A stretch of DNA of 64,000 nt from Paenibacillus ferrarius (GTDB lineage Bacteria; Bacillota; Bacilli; Paenibacillales; NBRC-103111): contig NZ_MBTG01000019.1 of assembly GCF_002027705.1 (NCBI RefSeq), forward strand, positions 62,001-126,000. Direction: 5' to 3'. Under the pieces are notes generated by a model that made no database searches, was not told the DNA's origin, and saw nothing but the letters and a program-made list of their open reading frames with translations. Both the position numbers and the translations under genes were made by a program. Positions 18,953 to 27,272 of this stretch are shown here, piece by piece; position 1 is the stretch's first letter; each line of letters begins with the position of its first letter.

Positions 18953-18972
18953 GGTGACATACAGTTGTCACC
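18953..18972. promoter_or_regulatory. Palindromic operator between WYL regulator and VOC gene
   Basis: GGTGACATACAGTTGTCACC has perfect six-base arms GGTGAC and GTCACC with an eight-base centre. The position in the 97-base divergent region fits an operator bound by the WYL-domain regulator. Confidence 0.6.
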
Positions 18973-19018
18973 TTTTGTAGATTATACTACATTTATCACA
19001 AGAAGGAGGTATTACTTT

Positions 19019-19483
19019 ATGTCAGCTATTGTATATTTAAACTTTGATGGAAATGCAGAACAAGGGATTGAATTTTATTCGGAGGCTTTAAGTGCAGCGG
19101 AAGTGAAAAAAGTTAAATTTAGCGATATCCCACAAGATCCAAACTATCCACTGCCAGAAAATGAGTTAACTATGATTATGGAATCTTCCATAGAATTCGT
19201 AGGCGGGAAAATCATGATGTCGGATATTTTGCCTTCTATGAAGACGGTAACAGGTGAGTTGGTGAAAGGAAATAATGTCCTGATTAGCCTAGTCATCGAT
19301 GATAAACAAAAACTAGAAGAATACTTTAATCGTTTATCGGTTGGTGGCTATGTTATAATGCCGTTATCCAATACTCCTTGGTCTTCGTGCTTTGGCATGC
19401 TGGTTGATAAGTTCGGGATTTCGTGGAAATTCAATAGTGACGCAGATAAGTTTCTTGATAAAGTCATTTCTAACAAACAGTAA
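19019..19483 (+). CDS. VOC/PhnB-like glyoxalase-fold protein
   Basis: A 154-residue protein of the PhnB/3-demethylubiquinone-methyltransferase-like VOC group: VYLNFDGNAEQGIEFYSEAL at the start, MSDILP, NNVLISLVIDDKQKLEEYFNRLS, and MPLSNTPWSSCFGMLVDKFGISW at the end. The latter is the family's typical ending. ATG 19019 is chosen for its consensus AAGGAGG. Regulated by the divergent WYL protein, by inference. The biochemical activity is unknown; such proteins have one metal or ligand site between paired beta-alpha-beta units. Confidence 0.85.
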   Translation: MSAIVYLNFDGNAEQGIEFYSEALSAAEVKKVKFSDIPQDPNYPLPENELTMIMESSIEFVGGKIMMSDILPSMKTVTGELVKGNNVLISLVIDDKQKLEEYFNRLSVGGYVIMPLSNTPWSSCFGMLVDKFGISWKFNSDADKFLDKVISNKQ

Positions 19484-19495
19484 CTCATGCTTGAG

Positions 19496-19524
19496 AATGG
19501 TCTTGCAATTGCAGACCATTTTTT
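19496..19524 (+). terminator. Terminator after the VOC gene
   Basis: AATGGTCT and AGACCATT form the stem, followed by six T residues. Confidence 0.9.
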
Positions 19525-19566
19525 CTTGTATATTTTTACTTGGAAAATTTAGAAAGGATCATGTAT

Positions 19567-20160
19567 ATGGAAATTGAAAATCTGATTCCAGCAAAATCGA
19601 GAGAAGATGTGAGGATTTGGCTGCAGGAAAATGGAAAGACGAAAAAGTTTTGCTGGGTCGTGGTTAGTATGACGCCTACCCCGAATACGTTGTTATATTT
19701 GGACGCGGTCGAGGAAGCTTTGTGCTTTGGATGGATCGATGGAGTCAAAAAGAAAATTTCTGAAACGGAGCTAGCTCAGCGGTTGTCTCCTAGAAGTAAA
19801 AAAAGTTCATGGACGGAATTAAATAAAGAACGTGTCCGCCGCCTCGATAAGTTGGGGTTAATGAGAGACGAAGGAAGAAGGGTTCTTCCTGATATGGATC
19901 ATAATTCTTTTAGAATAGATGAAGAGATAGAGCAAAGGCTGAAAGAGGAAAAGCAAGTGTACGATAATTTCATGGCATTTCCAGATCTTTATAAACGAGT
20001 TCGGATCGACACGATACAAAGCATTAAGAATCAGCCAGAATTGTTTAGGAGCAGATTGGACAAATTCATAATAAATACGAGAGAAAACAAAATGTACGGT
20101 CAATGGAATGATAATGGACGTCTAGAGGGGGGAGGACGAAAAGATTGTAATTTATTATAA
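19567..20160 (+). CDS. YdeI/OmpD-associated family protein
   Basis: A 197-residue protein of the YdeI/OmdA family. Signatures are SREDVRIWLQENG, TPNTLLYLDAVEEALCFGWIDG and KKSSWTELNKERVRRLDKLGLM. Members are small cytoplasmic proteins linked in some bacteria to bacteriocin or antimicrobial tolerance, but the biochemistry is unknown. ATG 19567 is preferred over ATG 19561 because GAAAGGA ends at 19558. Confidence 0.8.
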   Translation: MEIENLIPAKSREDVRIWLQENGKTKKFCWVVVSMTPTPNTLLYLDAVEEALCFGWIDGVKKKISETELAQRLSPRSKKSSWTELNKERVRRLDKLGLMRDEGRRVLPDMDHNSFRIDEEIEQRLKEEKQVYDNFMAFPDLYKRVRIDTIQSIKNQPELFRSRLDKFIINTRENKMYGQWNDNGRLEGGGRKDCNLL

Positions 20161-20223
20161 TCTTTCCATCCTCAATTCCTTCACATCAATGGAGCCTCTG
20201 GCCTGAATGGTGAAAGGGGCTTT

Positions 20224-20688
20224 TTAGCTATTTAGTGGTTTAGTTTCAACCCATGCAACCTTGAGATCTCTTTTTTTGAAAAGCCACTGATTATTCAGTT
20301 TGATGAATTCGTCGTTATACCTTATAGCTGCTACCATTAATTTCTTGTCATCGCCATCGATTGTTAAATGATGAGCATTACAATAGGTTGTCCCAATTGC
20401 CGTATCACCAGATAAAATAATCTTACTTTGGCCATTAACATGCATGGTGGAGTCATAAGTATTTAAGTTATCAAAAATAGGTGCTAATTCCTTCCTACTG
20501 GTAACGATTTGAGATGGTTCTGCCTGACGTTCATCCATAAATACTCTAAAAAGAGTATCTTCCGTAAATAGTGCCATTTGGCCTTCAGCATCCCTCGTGT
20601 CTGCACAATAGGCATATGCGTCAATGAGATCACGTATAGCATCACGGTCAGCAATTTCTTCTAGGGATCGTCTTTTCACATTTTCCAT
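20224..20688 (-). CDS. SnoaL-like / NTF2-fold protein
   Basis: A 154-residue protein of the SnoaL-like fold: IADRDAIRDLIDAYAYCADTRDAEGQMALFTEDT at the N-terminus and HLTIDGDDKKLMVAAIRYNDEFIKLNNQWLFKKRDL at the C-terminus. Such proteins are small isomerase, dehydratase or binding domains; the substrate is unknown. Good RBS AGGTGAGGA. It is divergent from an AraC-type regulator gene 203 bases away, which may control it. Confidence 0.8.
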   Translation of the reverse strand: MENVKRRSLEEIADRDAIRDLIDAYAYCADTRDAEGQMALFTEDTLFRVFMDERQAEPSQIVTSRKELAPIFDNLNTYDSTMHVNGQSKIILSGDTAIGTTYCNAHHLTIDGDDKKLMVAAIRYNDEFIKLNNQWLFKKRDLKVAWVETKPLNS

Positions 20689-20891
20689 GTTGTCCTCACC
20701 TTTTTTTCATTTTGTTTGTATCCGTTCCTTCTATCCTCATAGTAACCGAGCCGAGTAATCAAAGCTTTGCTATGCGGCTCATTTTGTTTGTCAATTCGGC
20801 TCATGCTAACGGACATCGAATTCCAGCGACTCCCTATTGGATTGCCATGGTGCCTTCATGTTATCTTGTATTCAGATAAGGAGTGAGACGA

Positions 20892-21797
20892 ATGGGGTCC
20901 TCAATTAGCAAGGCTGTGAAAATGCCTCAGAGTCTAGCCAGTGTTGGCGTTTTGAAGATGAAAGGATTGTCGGTCATGGGGGCATGCGCCTATTCGGATA
21001 TCAAGACGGGGAGAATGCATCTTCAGGAGCATGTTCTATTAGTTGTTCTGGAAGGTGTCTACATTGTCAGATACGGTGATCAGGAATATACAGTAAGGAA
21101 AAACGAAATGGCGCTCTTGCATAAAGGAATCGTCGTTGAGTATGAGAAGTATGGGGAAGCAGATTCGAGGCATGTATTGGATTACATGATGTTCTTTTTG
21201 AAGGATGAATTGCTTCATGATTTTATGAAATTATCCAGTCTACCTTCCTCCAAGTCTGTATCGCCTGCCGCGGCTACTGTTCATCCGGTGAATGAGCGCC
21301 TGTTAAGCTATATGGCTTCACTCAAGCCCTATTTTGCAGAGCCGGAGGGCATTCAAGACGAATTAATTAAGCTGAAAATGCTGGAGCTTCTTTTTGATAT
21401 ATTGGATGCGGACCAAGGGCTATTGAACCAAATCCTGCAGCTGAGGCAGCAGCGTCCCACAAGCATTGTTGAGGTGGTGGAGAAGAACCTGCTAAACCCC
21501 GTATCGCTTCAGGATCTGGCCTATTTGTCCGGCAAAAGCTTATCCACCTTCAAACGGGAATTCCGGAAGATCTATAATGAGCCTGCATTTCAGTGGATTC
21601 GCAACCGTCGGTTAGAGAAGGCGAAGGAACTGCTAAGCAACTCAAGAATATCCATAACGGAGGTTTGTTTGGCTACAGGCTTTGAGAACGTATCGCACTT
21701 CTCGAAGGTGTGGAAGAAGAAGTATGGGGTTTCTCCTTCGGTGATGAGGGATCGTGGTGCGGCCGCTGTGCATGAGCAAAAGAATCCGAACGATTAG
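20892..21797 (+). CDS. AraC family transcriptional regulator
   Basis: A 301-residue regulator with an N-terminal cupin-like sensor domain and a C-terminal AraC double HTH (residues about 200-300: VSLQDLAYLSGKSLSTFKREFRK, then ITEVCLATGFENVSHFSKVWKKKYGVSPS). ATG 20892 is preferred over an in-frame GTG at 20883 because TAAGGAG lies at 20876-20882. Its stop codon lies inside the following terminator hairpin. Probably regulates the divergent SnoaL-like gene. Confidence 0.87.
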   Translation: MGSSISKAVKMPQSLASVGVLKMKGLSVMGACAYSDIKTGRMHLQEHVLLVVLEGVYIVRYGDQEYTVRKNEMALLHKGIVVEYEKYGEADSRHVLDYMMFFLKDELLHDFMKLSSLPSSKSVSPAAATVHPVNERLLSYMASLKPYFAEPEGIQDELIKLKMLELLFDILDADQGLLNQILQLRQQRPTSIVEVVEKNLLNPVSLQDLAYLSGKSLSTFKREFRKIYNEPAFQWIRNRRLEKAKELLSNSRISITEVCLATGFENVSHFSKVWKKKYGVSPSVMRDRGAAAVHEQKNPND

Positions 21798-21821
21798 TAT
21801 AGCAATCGTTCGGTTTTTTTT
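21786..21821 (+). terminator. Terminator of the AraC-type gene
   Basis: CCGAACGAT (21786-21794) pairs with ATCGTTCGG (21805-21813), followed by eight T residues. The stop codon TAG is at the top of the hairpin. Confidence 0.93.
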
Positions 21822-21929
21822 GCTTTATGCGATTGTATAAATGAGATGACTAGATCGAACTTATCGGCAGTTTTAACCCGCCTTTTAAAAAAGATCCCTT
21901 ATTACATACGGCTTAGGCTTTGAAATGAG

Positions 21930-22560
21930 CACTGCGTTCGGGAACTGCTCACTCTCACATTCAATCCGGCAAGCATGGAGAACAACCAACGGGCAGCCGT
22001 CTTCTATTATGACGAAGAAAAGAAGTTTTGGGTGGAACTGGGGGCAAAGTAAACGGCAGTTACATTACCGTAGAAGTCGATCACTTTACGTAAAAGGGCG
22101 TGCTGGCCGTAGATTTAACCCAACATGTGTCGGCAACCCCCACAACCCCAAATGACTTTACCGACGTCATCGGACATTGGGCCGGAAGCAAAGATAAAGC
22201 AGGCAGTTAGCGGAGGCATCGTCACCGGCTATCCGAACGGACATGTTTAAATCTGACACAACGGTGACGCGCACGGAATTCCCGGTGATGCTGATTAATG
22301 CGCTAAAGCCACAAACGGAAGGAGCGGCGCTGACCGTGGTCTGGGTACACAAAGCAGTCGCGCAAGCGGTGCAAGCGGGCGTCATTCACGGTTATTAGGA
22401 CGGTTCGTTCAGACCAAATGCGGAAATTACGTGCACTGAGATGGCTGTGTTGGTTGCGAATGCGCTCAAGTTGTCTATCGAATCGGATAACGAAACTAGC
22501 TTCGCGGATGACAAGGAAATCCCGTCAGGGGCGATAGACGCAGCTAGATTCATATGGTCT
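21930..22560 (+). pseudogene. Decayed S-layer (SLH) domain protein
   Basis: Pieces of an SLH-domain protein are readable only by switching frames. LTLTFNPASMENNQRAAVFYYDEEKKFW, then VNGSYITVEVDHFT, DFTDVIGHWA, GGIVTGYPNG, FKSDTTVTRTEF, and GVIHGY-stop-DGSFRPNAEITCTEMAVLVANALKL appear in sequence. At least two frameshifts and two stops interrupt it. The intact ancestor would have been a surface protein with two or more SLH repeats binding pyruvylated wall polymer. The 3' end is replaced near 22560 by AT-rich sequence that leads into the restriction-modification genes. Confidence 0.75.
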
Positions 22561-22750
22561 AGAAGAGGAGAAACCGCGCATACATCTAGTAAAACACAAC
22601 AACCAATTGACTTGATTTCTGAGAAAAAAGACTTAGAAGTTATAATGTATGGCTTAGAAGAAGTTGATGAAAAGATTAATGAAATACTTAAGCCTCATAG
22701 AGAACTATGGCAAATAAGGTGTGCGAAAATATACAAAAAATGTGAAATTG

Positions 22751-22806
22751 AAACTAAAGACCATTGGAATATCCTCTGCAGAGGATGGTTCAATGGTCTT
22801 TAGTTT
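22751..22806. repeat. 56-bp near-perfect palindrome upstream of the restriction-modification genes
   Basis: AAACTAAAGACCATTG (22751-22766) is the reverse complement of bases 22791-22806. The centre (22771-22786) is itself a perfect 16-base palindrome, ATCCTCTGCAGAGGAT. With G-U pairs the RNA would fold into a stem of about 27 pairs. It ends 39 bases before the controller gene and may be a terminator or insulator for read-through, or the boundary of the inserted island. Confidence 0.85.
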
Positions 22807-22845
22807 ATTATCCTTTATTTAGTAGTTGTATTGGGAGGTTAAACG

Positions 22846-23097
22846 TTGAATCAAACTAGTGAAAAAGAAAAATTAAAATGGTTTGGAGAAAACTTATACA
22901 ATCTTCGCAAGGATCTTAAACTGACACAAGAGCAATTGGCGGGTCTAATTAACGTAAAGCAATCGACAGTATCTGAGATTGAAAATGGTCAAAGTAATGC
23001 AAAGCTAACTACTATTTGGAGTTTGGTTCATGTACTATCTGAACGTCATAATTCCCCATTAAATGTTGCAGAAAAATTATTCAAAGGGAGATTATAA
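22846..23097 (+). CDS. XRE-type controller protein of the restriction-modification system
   Basis: An 83-residue Cro/CI-type protein with the HTH NLRKDLKLTQEQLAGLINVKQSTVSEIENGQSNAK. Start is TTG at 22846 with GGGAGGT upstream. It lies 2 bases before the endonuclease gene, the standard arrangement for C (controller) proteins that time endonuclease expression after methyltransferase build-up. Targets are inferred only. Confidence 0.8.
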   Translation: MNQTSEKEKLKWFGENLYNLRKDLKLTQEQLAGLINVKQSTVSEIENGQSNAKLTTIWSLVHVLSERHNSPLNVAEKLFKGRL

Positions 23098-23099
23098 AA

Positions 23100-24023
23100 A
23101 TGTCATTCATGATTCAAGAAACTGCCATAAACGAATATAACAAGCTTATAGTAGATAAATTAGGTGTATTAACGAAAAAGCCAAGCAAGAGTAAGAGAGC
23201 ATCTATGCGTCGTGAAACTATTTTTGCAACTTTTGAATCATTGTTGAATACATTTCCAAATGAAAATCCAGGCCAGATGTGGAGGATAGTTGAAAAAGCT
23301 CATGTGTACTCATATCTTCAAAGTGAAGGTGTAGATATGGATGTATTTGGTCTAAAATATAATATTAAACGAGAAATCTTAGAAGAATTATTTTTTGATG
23401 ATGAATTGATAAGTTCATTTGAAAGTGCAAAACAAAGTTGGAAACGATCATCAGGTATTGCCTGGGAGAATTTCTTTGAGGGTACATTTGAGTCAGAAGA
23501 TGATGAAATTAAGGTTGTCAACCCAAGAGATTTGAAAAAACTTCTTAAGGGAGAGCATATTAATAATAATGAAGGTTACCCAGCACCATTGCACTTTTTT
23601 GATAATGAACAAAAAAAATATTTTGAGTCACTTTTAAAGAAAAAGGATTTTGATTTATTTTTATTGTTTTATAGTACATACCATAGAAAATGGCGTTTGT
23701 TCGGTTTAATACAATGTAAAACTTCCATTAGAGATAGAATGAAAATAAATGCTTCAACGAGCAAAGATGCAATGAATAAGAATTTATGGTCAATATTACT
23801 AGCGCTTGACCCTGATTCTTATTTAAGAGGACAGTATTACGAAATGGCGAAGACAGACTGGCATGGAGTCTATTTTATGGAAAAAGAAGTTTCCGTTGAT
23901 GATAACATAGTCAGAGCCCCCATAGATGAATTACAGTCCAAAATACTAAATCATGCAAATCAAGTATTACAAATAATTACGGATAAGCCAGAAGTAATTA
24001 ATTCTAGTTGGAGACCTAATTAA
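23100..24023 (+). CDS. Type II restriction endonuclease (PD-(D/E)XK-like, CCGG-family candidate)
   Basis: A 307-residue soluble protein flanked by a controller gene and a convergent cytosine-C5 methyltransferase gene. The segment FGLIQCKTSIRDRMK (about residues 202-216) fits the K-x-S-x-R-D-R core of nucleases related to the CCGG group (BsaWI, Cfr10I-like). SGIAWENFFEG is an N-terminal helix typical of the same group. Assignment to BsaWI-like enzymes is a memory-based guess. Its low GC matches the controller and methyltransferase genes. Confidence 0.7.
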   Translation: MSFMIQETAINEYNKLIVDKLGVLTKKPSKSKRASMRRETIFATFESLLNTFPNENPGQMWRIVEKAHVYSYLQSEGVDMDVFGLKYNIKREILEELFFDDELISSFESAKQSWKRSSGIAWENFFEGTFESEDDEIKVVNPRDLKKLLKGEHINNNEGYPAPLHFFDNEQKKYFESLLKKKDFDLFLLFYSTYHRKWRLFGLIQCKTSIRDRMKINASTSKDAMNKNLWSILLALDPDSYLRGQYYEMAKTDWHGVYFMEKEVSVDDNIVRAPIDELQSKILNHANQVLQIITDKPEVINSSWRPN

Positions 24024-24055
24024 AACAAGTTGCCTTAAATTAAGGCAACTTGTTT
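24023..24055. terminator. Bidirectional terminator between endonuclease and methyltransferase genes
   Basis: AAACAAGTTGCCTTA (24023-24037) is perfectly complementary to bases 24041-24055. It overlaps the stop codons of both convergent genes. Confidence 0.9.
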
Positions 24056-25585
24056 GGCAGGTTGTTCTTTTTTTTCAGTAATTTCAACTTCATTATATAA
24101 GAGATTTTGATTCTTAGGCTCAATAATTCCAGATAGTATATCAGCCAATCCAACAGCATCGATTTTCAATTTTTGTTTAAGGTCTGTTAGCTTTAAATTG
24201 TTGGAATAAATATATTTAATAATATTTTCTCTTAAGGGAGCGTATGTTGCATCTCTCATGTTAGATAAGTTATTCAAGATTTCTTTCGCTAATGCTGCTG
24301 ACATGAGTGGTGGAACTGCATCTCCTATTTGCTGATAATAGTCTCTGCCTGTCCCTATTTCTTTTTCAGAATCTGGCTTATGTGGTTTTTGATTAGCGCC
24401 AGTAAAAATGTACCAGTCAGGGAAACCTTGGAGTCTAGCAACTTCTCTAGCGGTGAGATTTCGATTGAAATTAGGATGAACTAATTCTTCCCTGGCGTGA
24501 GAAGTAACGGTTCTAGAAGGAATATTTGCTGGAAGTTTTCTGTTTTTTTGAATAAATACACCTTTAGGTATAATCTTTTTATCAAGTAATTGTTGGAATT
24601 CATCAGTGGAGAGCTCATTACGTAATCTTGTAACAAGATCGCCTTGATTTTCGTCCTCTTGCAAAAGATTATATCTTTCAATAATTCTATTGCTATGATT
24701 TGGAATGTTAAATAATGTTAAGATATCTTTTTTGAAATTTACCCACGTAAATTTTCGATAGTCATATATCGAGTTTTCTATATTTCTACAGTATTTAGAG
24801 AAAGCGCCTGAGGGCTTTTTTTTGTATGTATCACAAAAATAAAAACCGGAATTATTAGTTTTTGAATTCTTGACTAAAAACTGATCTTCACCAACCTTTG
24901 TATCCTTAACTGAAGTAACTTTTGGTAAATCTTCAAAAGCCTCTTCAACTGTAACCCAACGTGGTAATGTAGTACCATGTTCAGAATGAGTAGGTTCAGG
25001 ATAGGTTAATGGTAAAGAAGAGTCCTTGGTTGCAAGAATAAAAATTCTTTCTCTTGTTTGCGGTGTCCCATAATCTGCTGCTTTGAGAATTTTAAAGTTA
25101 ATATAGAGAAAGCCCTCATTTTGCAAATCTTCTAGTAAACAATGAAAGACCTTTTTTTGACTAGTTTTTGATATAGATTTAGATAGGATATCATCTACAT
25201 TCTCCATAATGAAATATTTAGCGTTTAGTTCAGAAGCAACGCGGATAAGTTGTTTGTAGTAATAATCTCTTTTATCACCATGTGTTCTTTTGGGGTTAGA
25301 AGTCGAGAAACTTCTACAAGGGGGCCCACCCATAACAATGTCAACGGAGTACTGCTCAGTTTTTTTGTAAACATACTCTCTTAACTCACTAATATCATCA
25401 TCAGAAAAATTAGCTAAATCTTTTTTAATTACATTTGTATTGGGGAAGTTAGCTTTATAAGTATTTATGCTATCTTCCTCAAACTCATAGGCAACAAGTG
25501 TCTCAAATCCGGCTAAGTGAAAACCCAATGCTAGTCCACCAGGACCAGAAAATAATTCTACAATTGTTGGTTTGTTGTATGTCAT
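24035..25585 (-). CDS. DNA cytosine-C5 methyltransferase
   Basis: A 516-residue m5C methyltransferase. Motif I is VELFSGPGGLALGFHLAGF, motif IV GGPPCRSFS with the catalytic Cys, motif VI FIMENVDD, motif VIII TPQTRERIF, and motif X YQQIGDAVPPLM. The long region between VIII and IX (residues about 200-370) holds the target-recognition domain. It protects host DNA against the convergent endonuclease. RBS is GAGGTG upstream of the ATG. The C-terminal extension of about 90 residues beyond motif X is unusual in length. Confidence 0.93.
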   Translation of the reverse strand: MTYNKPTIVELFSGPGGLALGFHLAGFETLVAYEFEEDSINTYKANFPNTNVIKKDLANFSDDDISELREYVYKKTEQYSVDIVMGGPPCRSFSTSNPKRTHGDKRDYYYKQLIRVASELNAKYFIMENVDDILSKSISKTSQKKVFHCLLEDLQNEGFLYINFKILKAADYGTPQTRERIFILATKDSSLPLTYPEPTHSEHGTTLPRWVTVEEAFEDLPKVTSVKDTKVGEDQFLVKNSKTNNSGFYFCDTYKKKPSGAFSKYCRNIENSIYDYRKFTWVNFKKDILTLFNIPNHSNRIIERYNLLQEDENQGDLVTRLRNELSTDEFQQLLDKKIIPKGVFIQKNRKLPANIPSRTVTSHAREELVHPNFNRNLTAREVARLQGFPDWYIFTGANQKPHKPDSEKEIGTGRDYYQQIGDAVPPLMSAALAKEILNNLSNMRDATYAPLRENIIKYIYSNNLKLTDLKQKLKIDAVGLADILSGIIEPKNQNLLYNEVEITEKKEQPAKQVALI

Positions 25586-25621
25586 TTAAACACCTCATTA
25601 TTATTGCAAGTAACCCCATTA

Positions 25622-25635
25622 TAACAAACGTTTGT
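25622..25635. promoter_or_regulatory. Palindrome upstream of the methyltransferase gene
   Basis: AACAAACGTTTGTT is a perfect 14-base palindrome, 37 bases upstream of the methyltransferase start. It is placed as an operator for the controller protein would be, but no copy was found at the controller-endonuclease promoter. Confidence 0.4.
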
Positions 25636-25698
25636 TCGTTAATAAATAGCGAATATATGATATTGTTTATTATATATCAGTGTAGGGGTATTTGTAAG

Positions 25699-25812
25699 AT
25701 GTATCATTTTTCTAAAAAATGGTTACTACTTAAAGTTAAAATGAAAATTATCCGAGAGAACATGCATGTGTTACTAGAATCTTATCCAGATAGGAGTTTA
25801 TTGGGTAATTAA
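25699..25812 (+). CDS. Possible 37-residue peptide
   Basis: The frame MYHFSKKWLLLKVKMKIIREN and on ends LLGN, followed by a good terminator. Weak RBS AGGGGT. The IREN..LLE pattern faintly recalls the first helix of Spo0E-like phosphatases, but the S-Q-E-L-D motif is missing. It may be a truncated Spo0E-type gene or non-coding. Confidence 0.3.
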   Translation: MYHFSKKWLLLKVKMKIIRENMHVLLESYPDRSLLGN

Positions 25813-25879
25813 ATGTAGGCTACTAGAGGTAGATAAAAATTATTTAATATCACAATTTCTGAAATTAATAGATTATTGT

Positions 25880-25907
25880 AGCTCCTTATAATTATAAGGG
25901 GCTTTTT
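25880..25907 (+). terminator. Intrinsic terminator
   Basis: AGCTCCTTATA pairs with TATAAGGGGCT, followed by five T residues. Confidence 0.8.
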
Positions 25908-26036
25908 CTACTGTATAACCTCTAGTTATTCAGTTATTTAGAATTAAAGGGAAAATCAGGAATATTGTCGAATATTGTATTGTTTTTATTGAAGTTTTGA
26001 GTCTTTATAATAATACTCTTTAAAGGTGGTTCTGCA

Positions 26037-26696
26037 ATGGCAAGAACGTATTACGCGGAAGGAAGACAAGTAGCCTATATAATACGAGGATTAAGCGTTC
26101 TTACGGGTCTTTCAATCTTCTATTTCACTAGTTTAAAAGAAATCTGGTGGATGTTTTTTGTGATTATTTTTTCTTCTGTTCTGGTCGGTGAAATATTTGG
26201 TGCCCGATGGACGAAGAAAAGAAGAGCAGATAAGAAGGCTAGAAAGCAACAAAGAACTACGTCTCCTGTGAAGAGCTCTCCTAGCAATAGTAAAAAAGTA
26301 TTGTCTGATAGTGAGCTACTTAAAGTTAATATTGATTCACTTTCGGGCACAGATTTCGAGAGATTAATGATGCTTTACTATAAAGATCAGGGTTATCAGG
26401 TAGAACGTATCGGTGGATCAGGGGATCATGAGGTTGATTTGATAATCAAAGGCAAAGAAGGCTACAAAATTGCCGTGCAATGCAAAAGATGGAAGAGAGA
26501 TGTGGGGAACGATATTGTTCTAAGACTAAAGGCAGGGAAACAAGTTCACGGTTGCTATGATGCTTGGATTGTTACGACTAGTAATTATACAAGAGCGGCC
26601 AAAGAAGCAGCTGAAAAGCTTAATATCAAATTGATTAACGGTTTAATGTTGGAGGACAAATTAAAACGATGGAAAGCCCAAAAGGGTATATCTTAA
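26037..26696 (+). CDS. Membrane-anchored Mrr-like PD-(D/E)XK nuclease
   Basis: A 219-residue protein. Residues about 15-60 form two hydrophobic segments, then a Lys/Arg-rich linker, then a Mrr_cat domain from about residue 100. The domain has DFERLMMLYYKDQGYQVERIGGSGDHEVDLII with the catalytic Asp and VQCKRW with the Glu/Gln-x-Lys element (QCK). Proteins of this layout cleave or sense DNA next to the membrane. Its position beside the restriction-modification genes supports a defence role. It may form an operon with the small membrane zinc-ribbon protein that follows 26 bases later. Confidence 0.8.
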   Translation: MARTYYAEGRQVAYIIRGLSVLTGLSIFYFTSLKEIWWMFFVIIFSSVLVGEIFGARWTKKRRADKKARKQQRTTSPVKSSPSNSKKVLSDSELLKVNIDSLSGTDFERLMMLYYKDQGYQVERIGGSGDHEVDLIIKGKEGYKIAVQCKRWKRDVGNDIVLRLKAGKQVHGCYDAWIVTTSNYTRAAKEAAEKLNIKLINGLMLEDKLKRWKAQKGIS

Positions 26697-26722
26697 AAAC
26701 TTGAATGAAGAGAGATGACAGT

Positions 26723-27121
26723 ATGAAAAGTAAGAAGCTCACGATTTCAACTTTTTTAGCCAGCGCTTTGGGACTGATTGTAATACTTAAAGCATTTATA
26801 TATGTGCTTAAACATTTTGTGTTTCAAACCACTGGAGAAAATAGTTTGAAGGTCGATGAATCTGATTTAAATATTGCGTTTGTCGTAGTTGTCGTATTGC
26901 TGTTGATTAGGATTAGTTATGTTATTGTGAAACATAGAATTGTAAGAGCTAATCAAGTACAATACCCCAAAGCAATAGTTGAAGATACAGTAGAATCATT
27001 TGATTGTGCTGAATGTGGCAAAAGAGTCAGTGAAAAGGTTAGGGATTACTGCTTGGAACGTCCAAATAAGTTTGGAGGACAAGTTTACTGCTATGACCAT
27101 CAGAAAACGATTAAGTTATAA
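26723..27121 (+). CDS. Small membrane protein with zinc-ribbon-like C-terminus
   Basis: A 132-residue protein with two hydrophobic segments (residues about 8-32 and 48-70) and a C-terminal cysteine cluster FDCAECGKRVSEKVRDYCLERPNKFGGQVYCYDH. The two CxxC-like groups could bind zinc. ATG 26723 is chosen because GAAGAGAG is 9 bases upstream. It follows the Mrr-like nuclease closely and is likely its partner, though no family is recognised. Confidence 0.65.
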   Translation: MKSKKLTISTFLASALGLIVILKAFIYVLKHFVFQTTGENSLKVDESDLNIAFVVVVVLLLIRISYVIVKHRIVRANQVQYPKAIVEDTVESFDCAECGKRVSEKVRDYCLERPNKFGGQVYCYDHQKTIKL

Positions 27122-27238
27122 AACCAAAAGAGCGACCTCGAGAACCAATTTGATGTCTAATTGCAAAATTGGCAAGGCATAATTTATAGATGGGCGGGTA
27201 ATATGTTGGTTGGACGAAAAATAAAAATGCTTAAATAA

Positions 27239-27272
27239 AAATAAACGACATCTATTCAGATGTCGTTTATTT
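27239..27272. terminator. Bidirectional terminator
   Basis: AATAAACGACATCT pairs with AGATGTCGTTTATT around ATTC. It overlaps the stop of the minus-strand XRE gene and can also stop plus-strand transcription from the nuclease genes. Confidence 0.85.

Larger units (their letters stand above)
25586..26036. other. AT-rich gap between methyltransferase and Mrr-like nuclease
   Basis: The 451 bases hold the methyltransferase promoter side with a palindrome, a short ORF (25699-25812) and a strong terminator (25880-25907). The remainder up to 26036 is AT-rich and shows no gene. Confidence 0.6.

Noticed and set aside
20190..20226. Terminator between YdeI-like and SnoaL-like genes
   Set aside because: Only a four-base outer stem (AGCC/GGCT) and bulged inner pairs; too weak to list.
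22560..22803. AT-rich end of the frame running out of the SLH remnant
   Set aside because: It reads as a 3' fusion of SLH text and unrelated sequence; no start of its own and no family, so it is treated as the junction of the island.
25699..25812. Spo0E-like phosphatase
   Set aside because: The S-Q-E-L-D motif and the second helix are absent; kept only as a possible small ORF.
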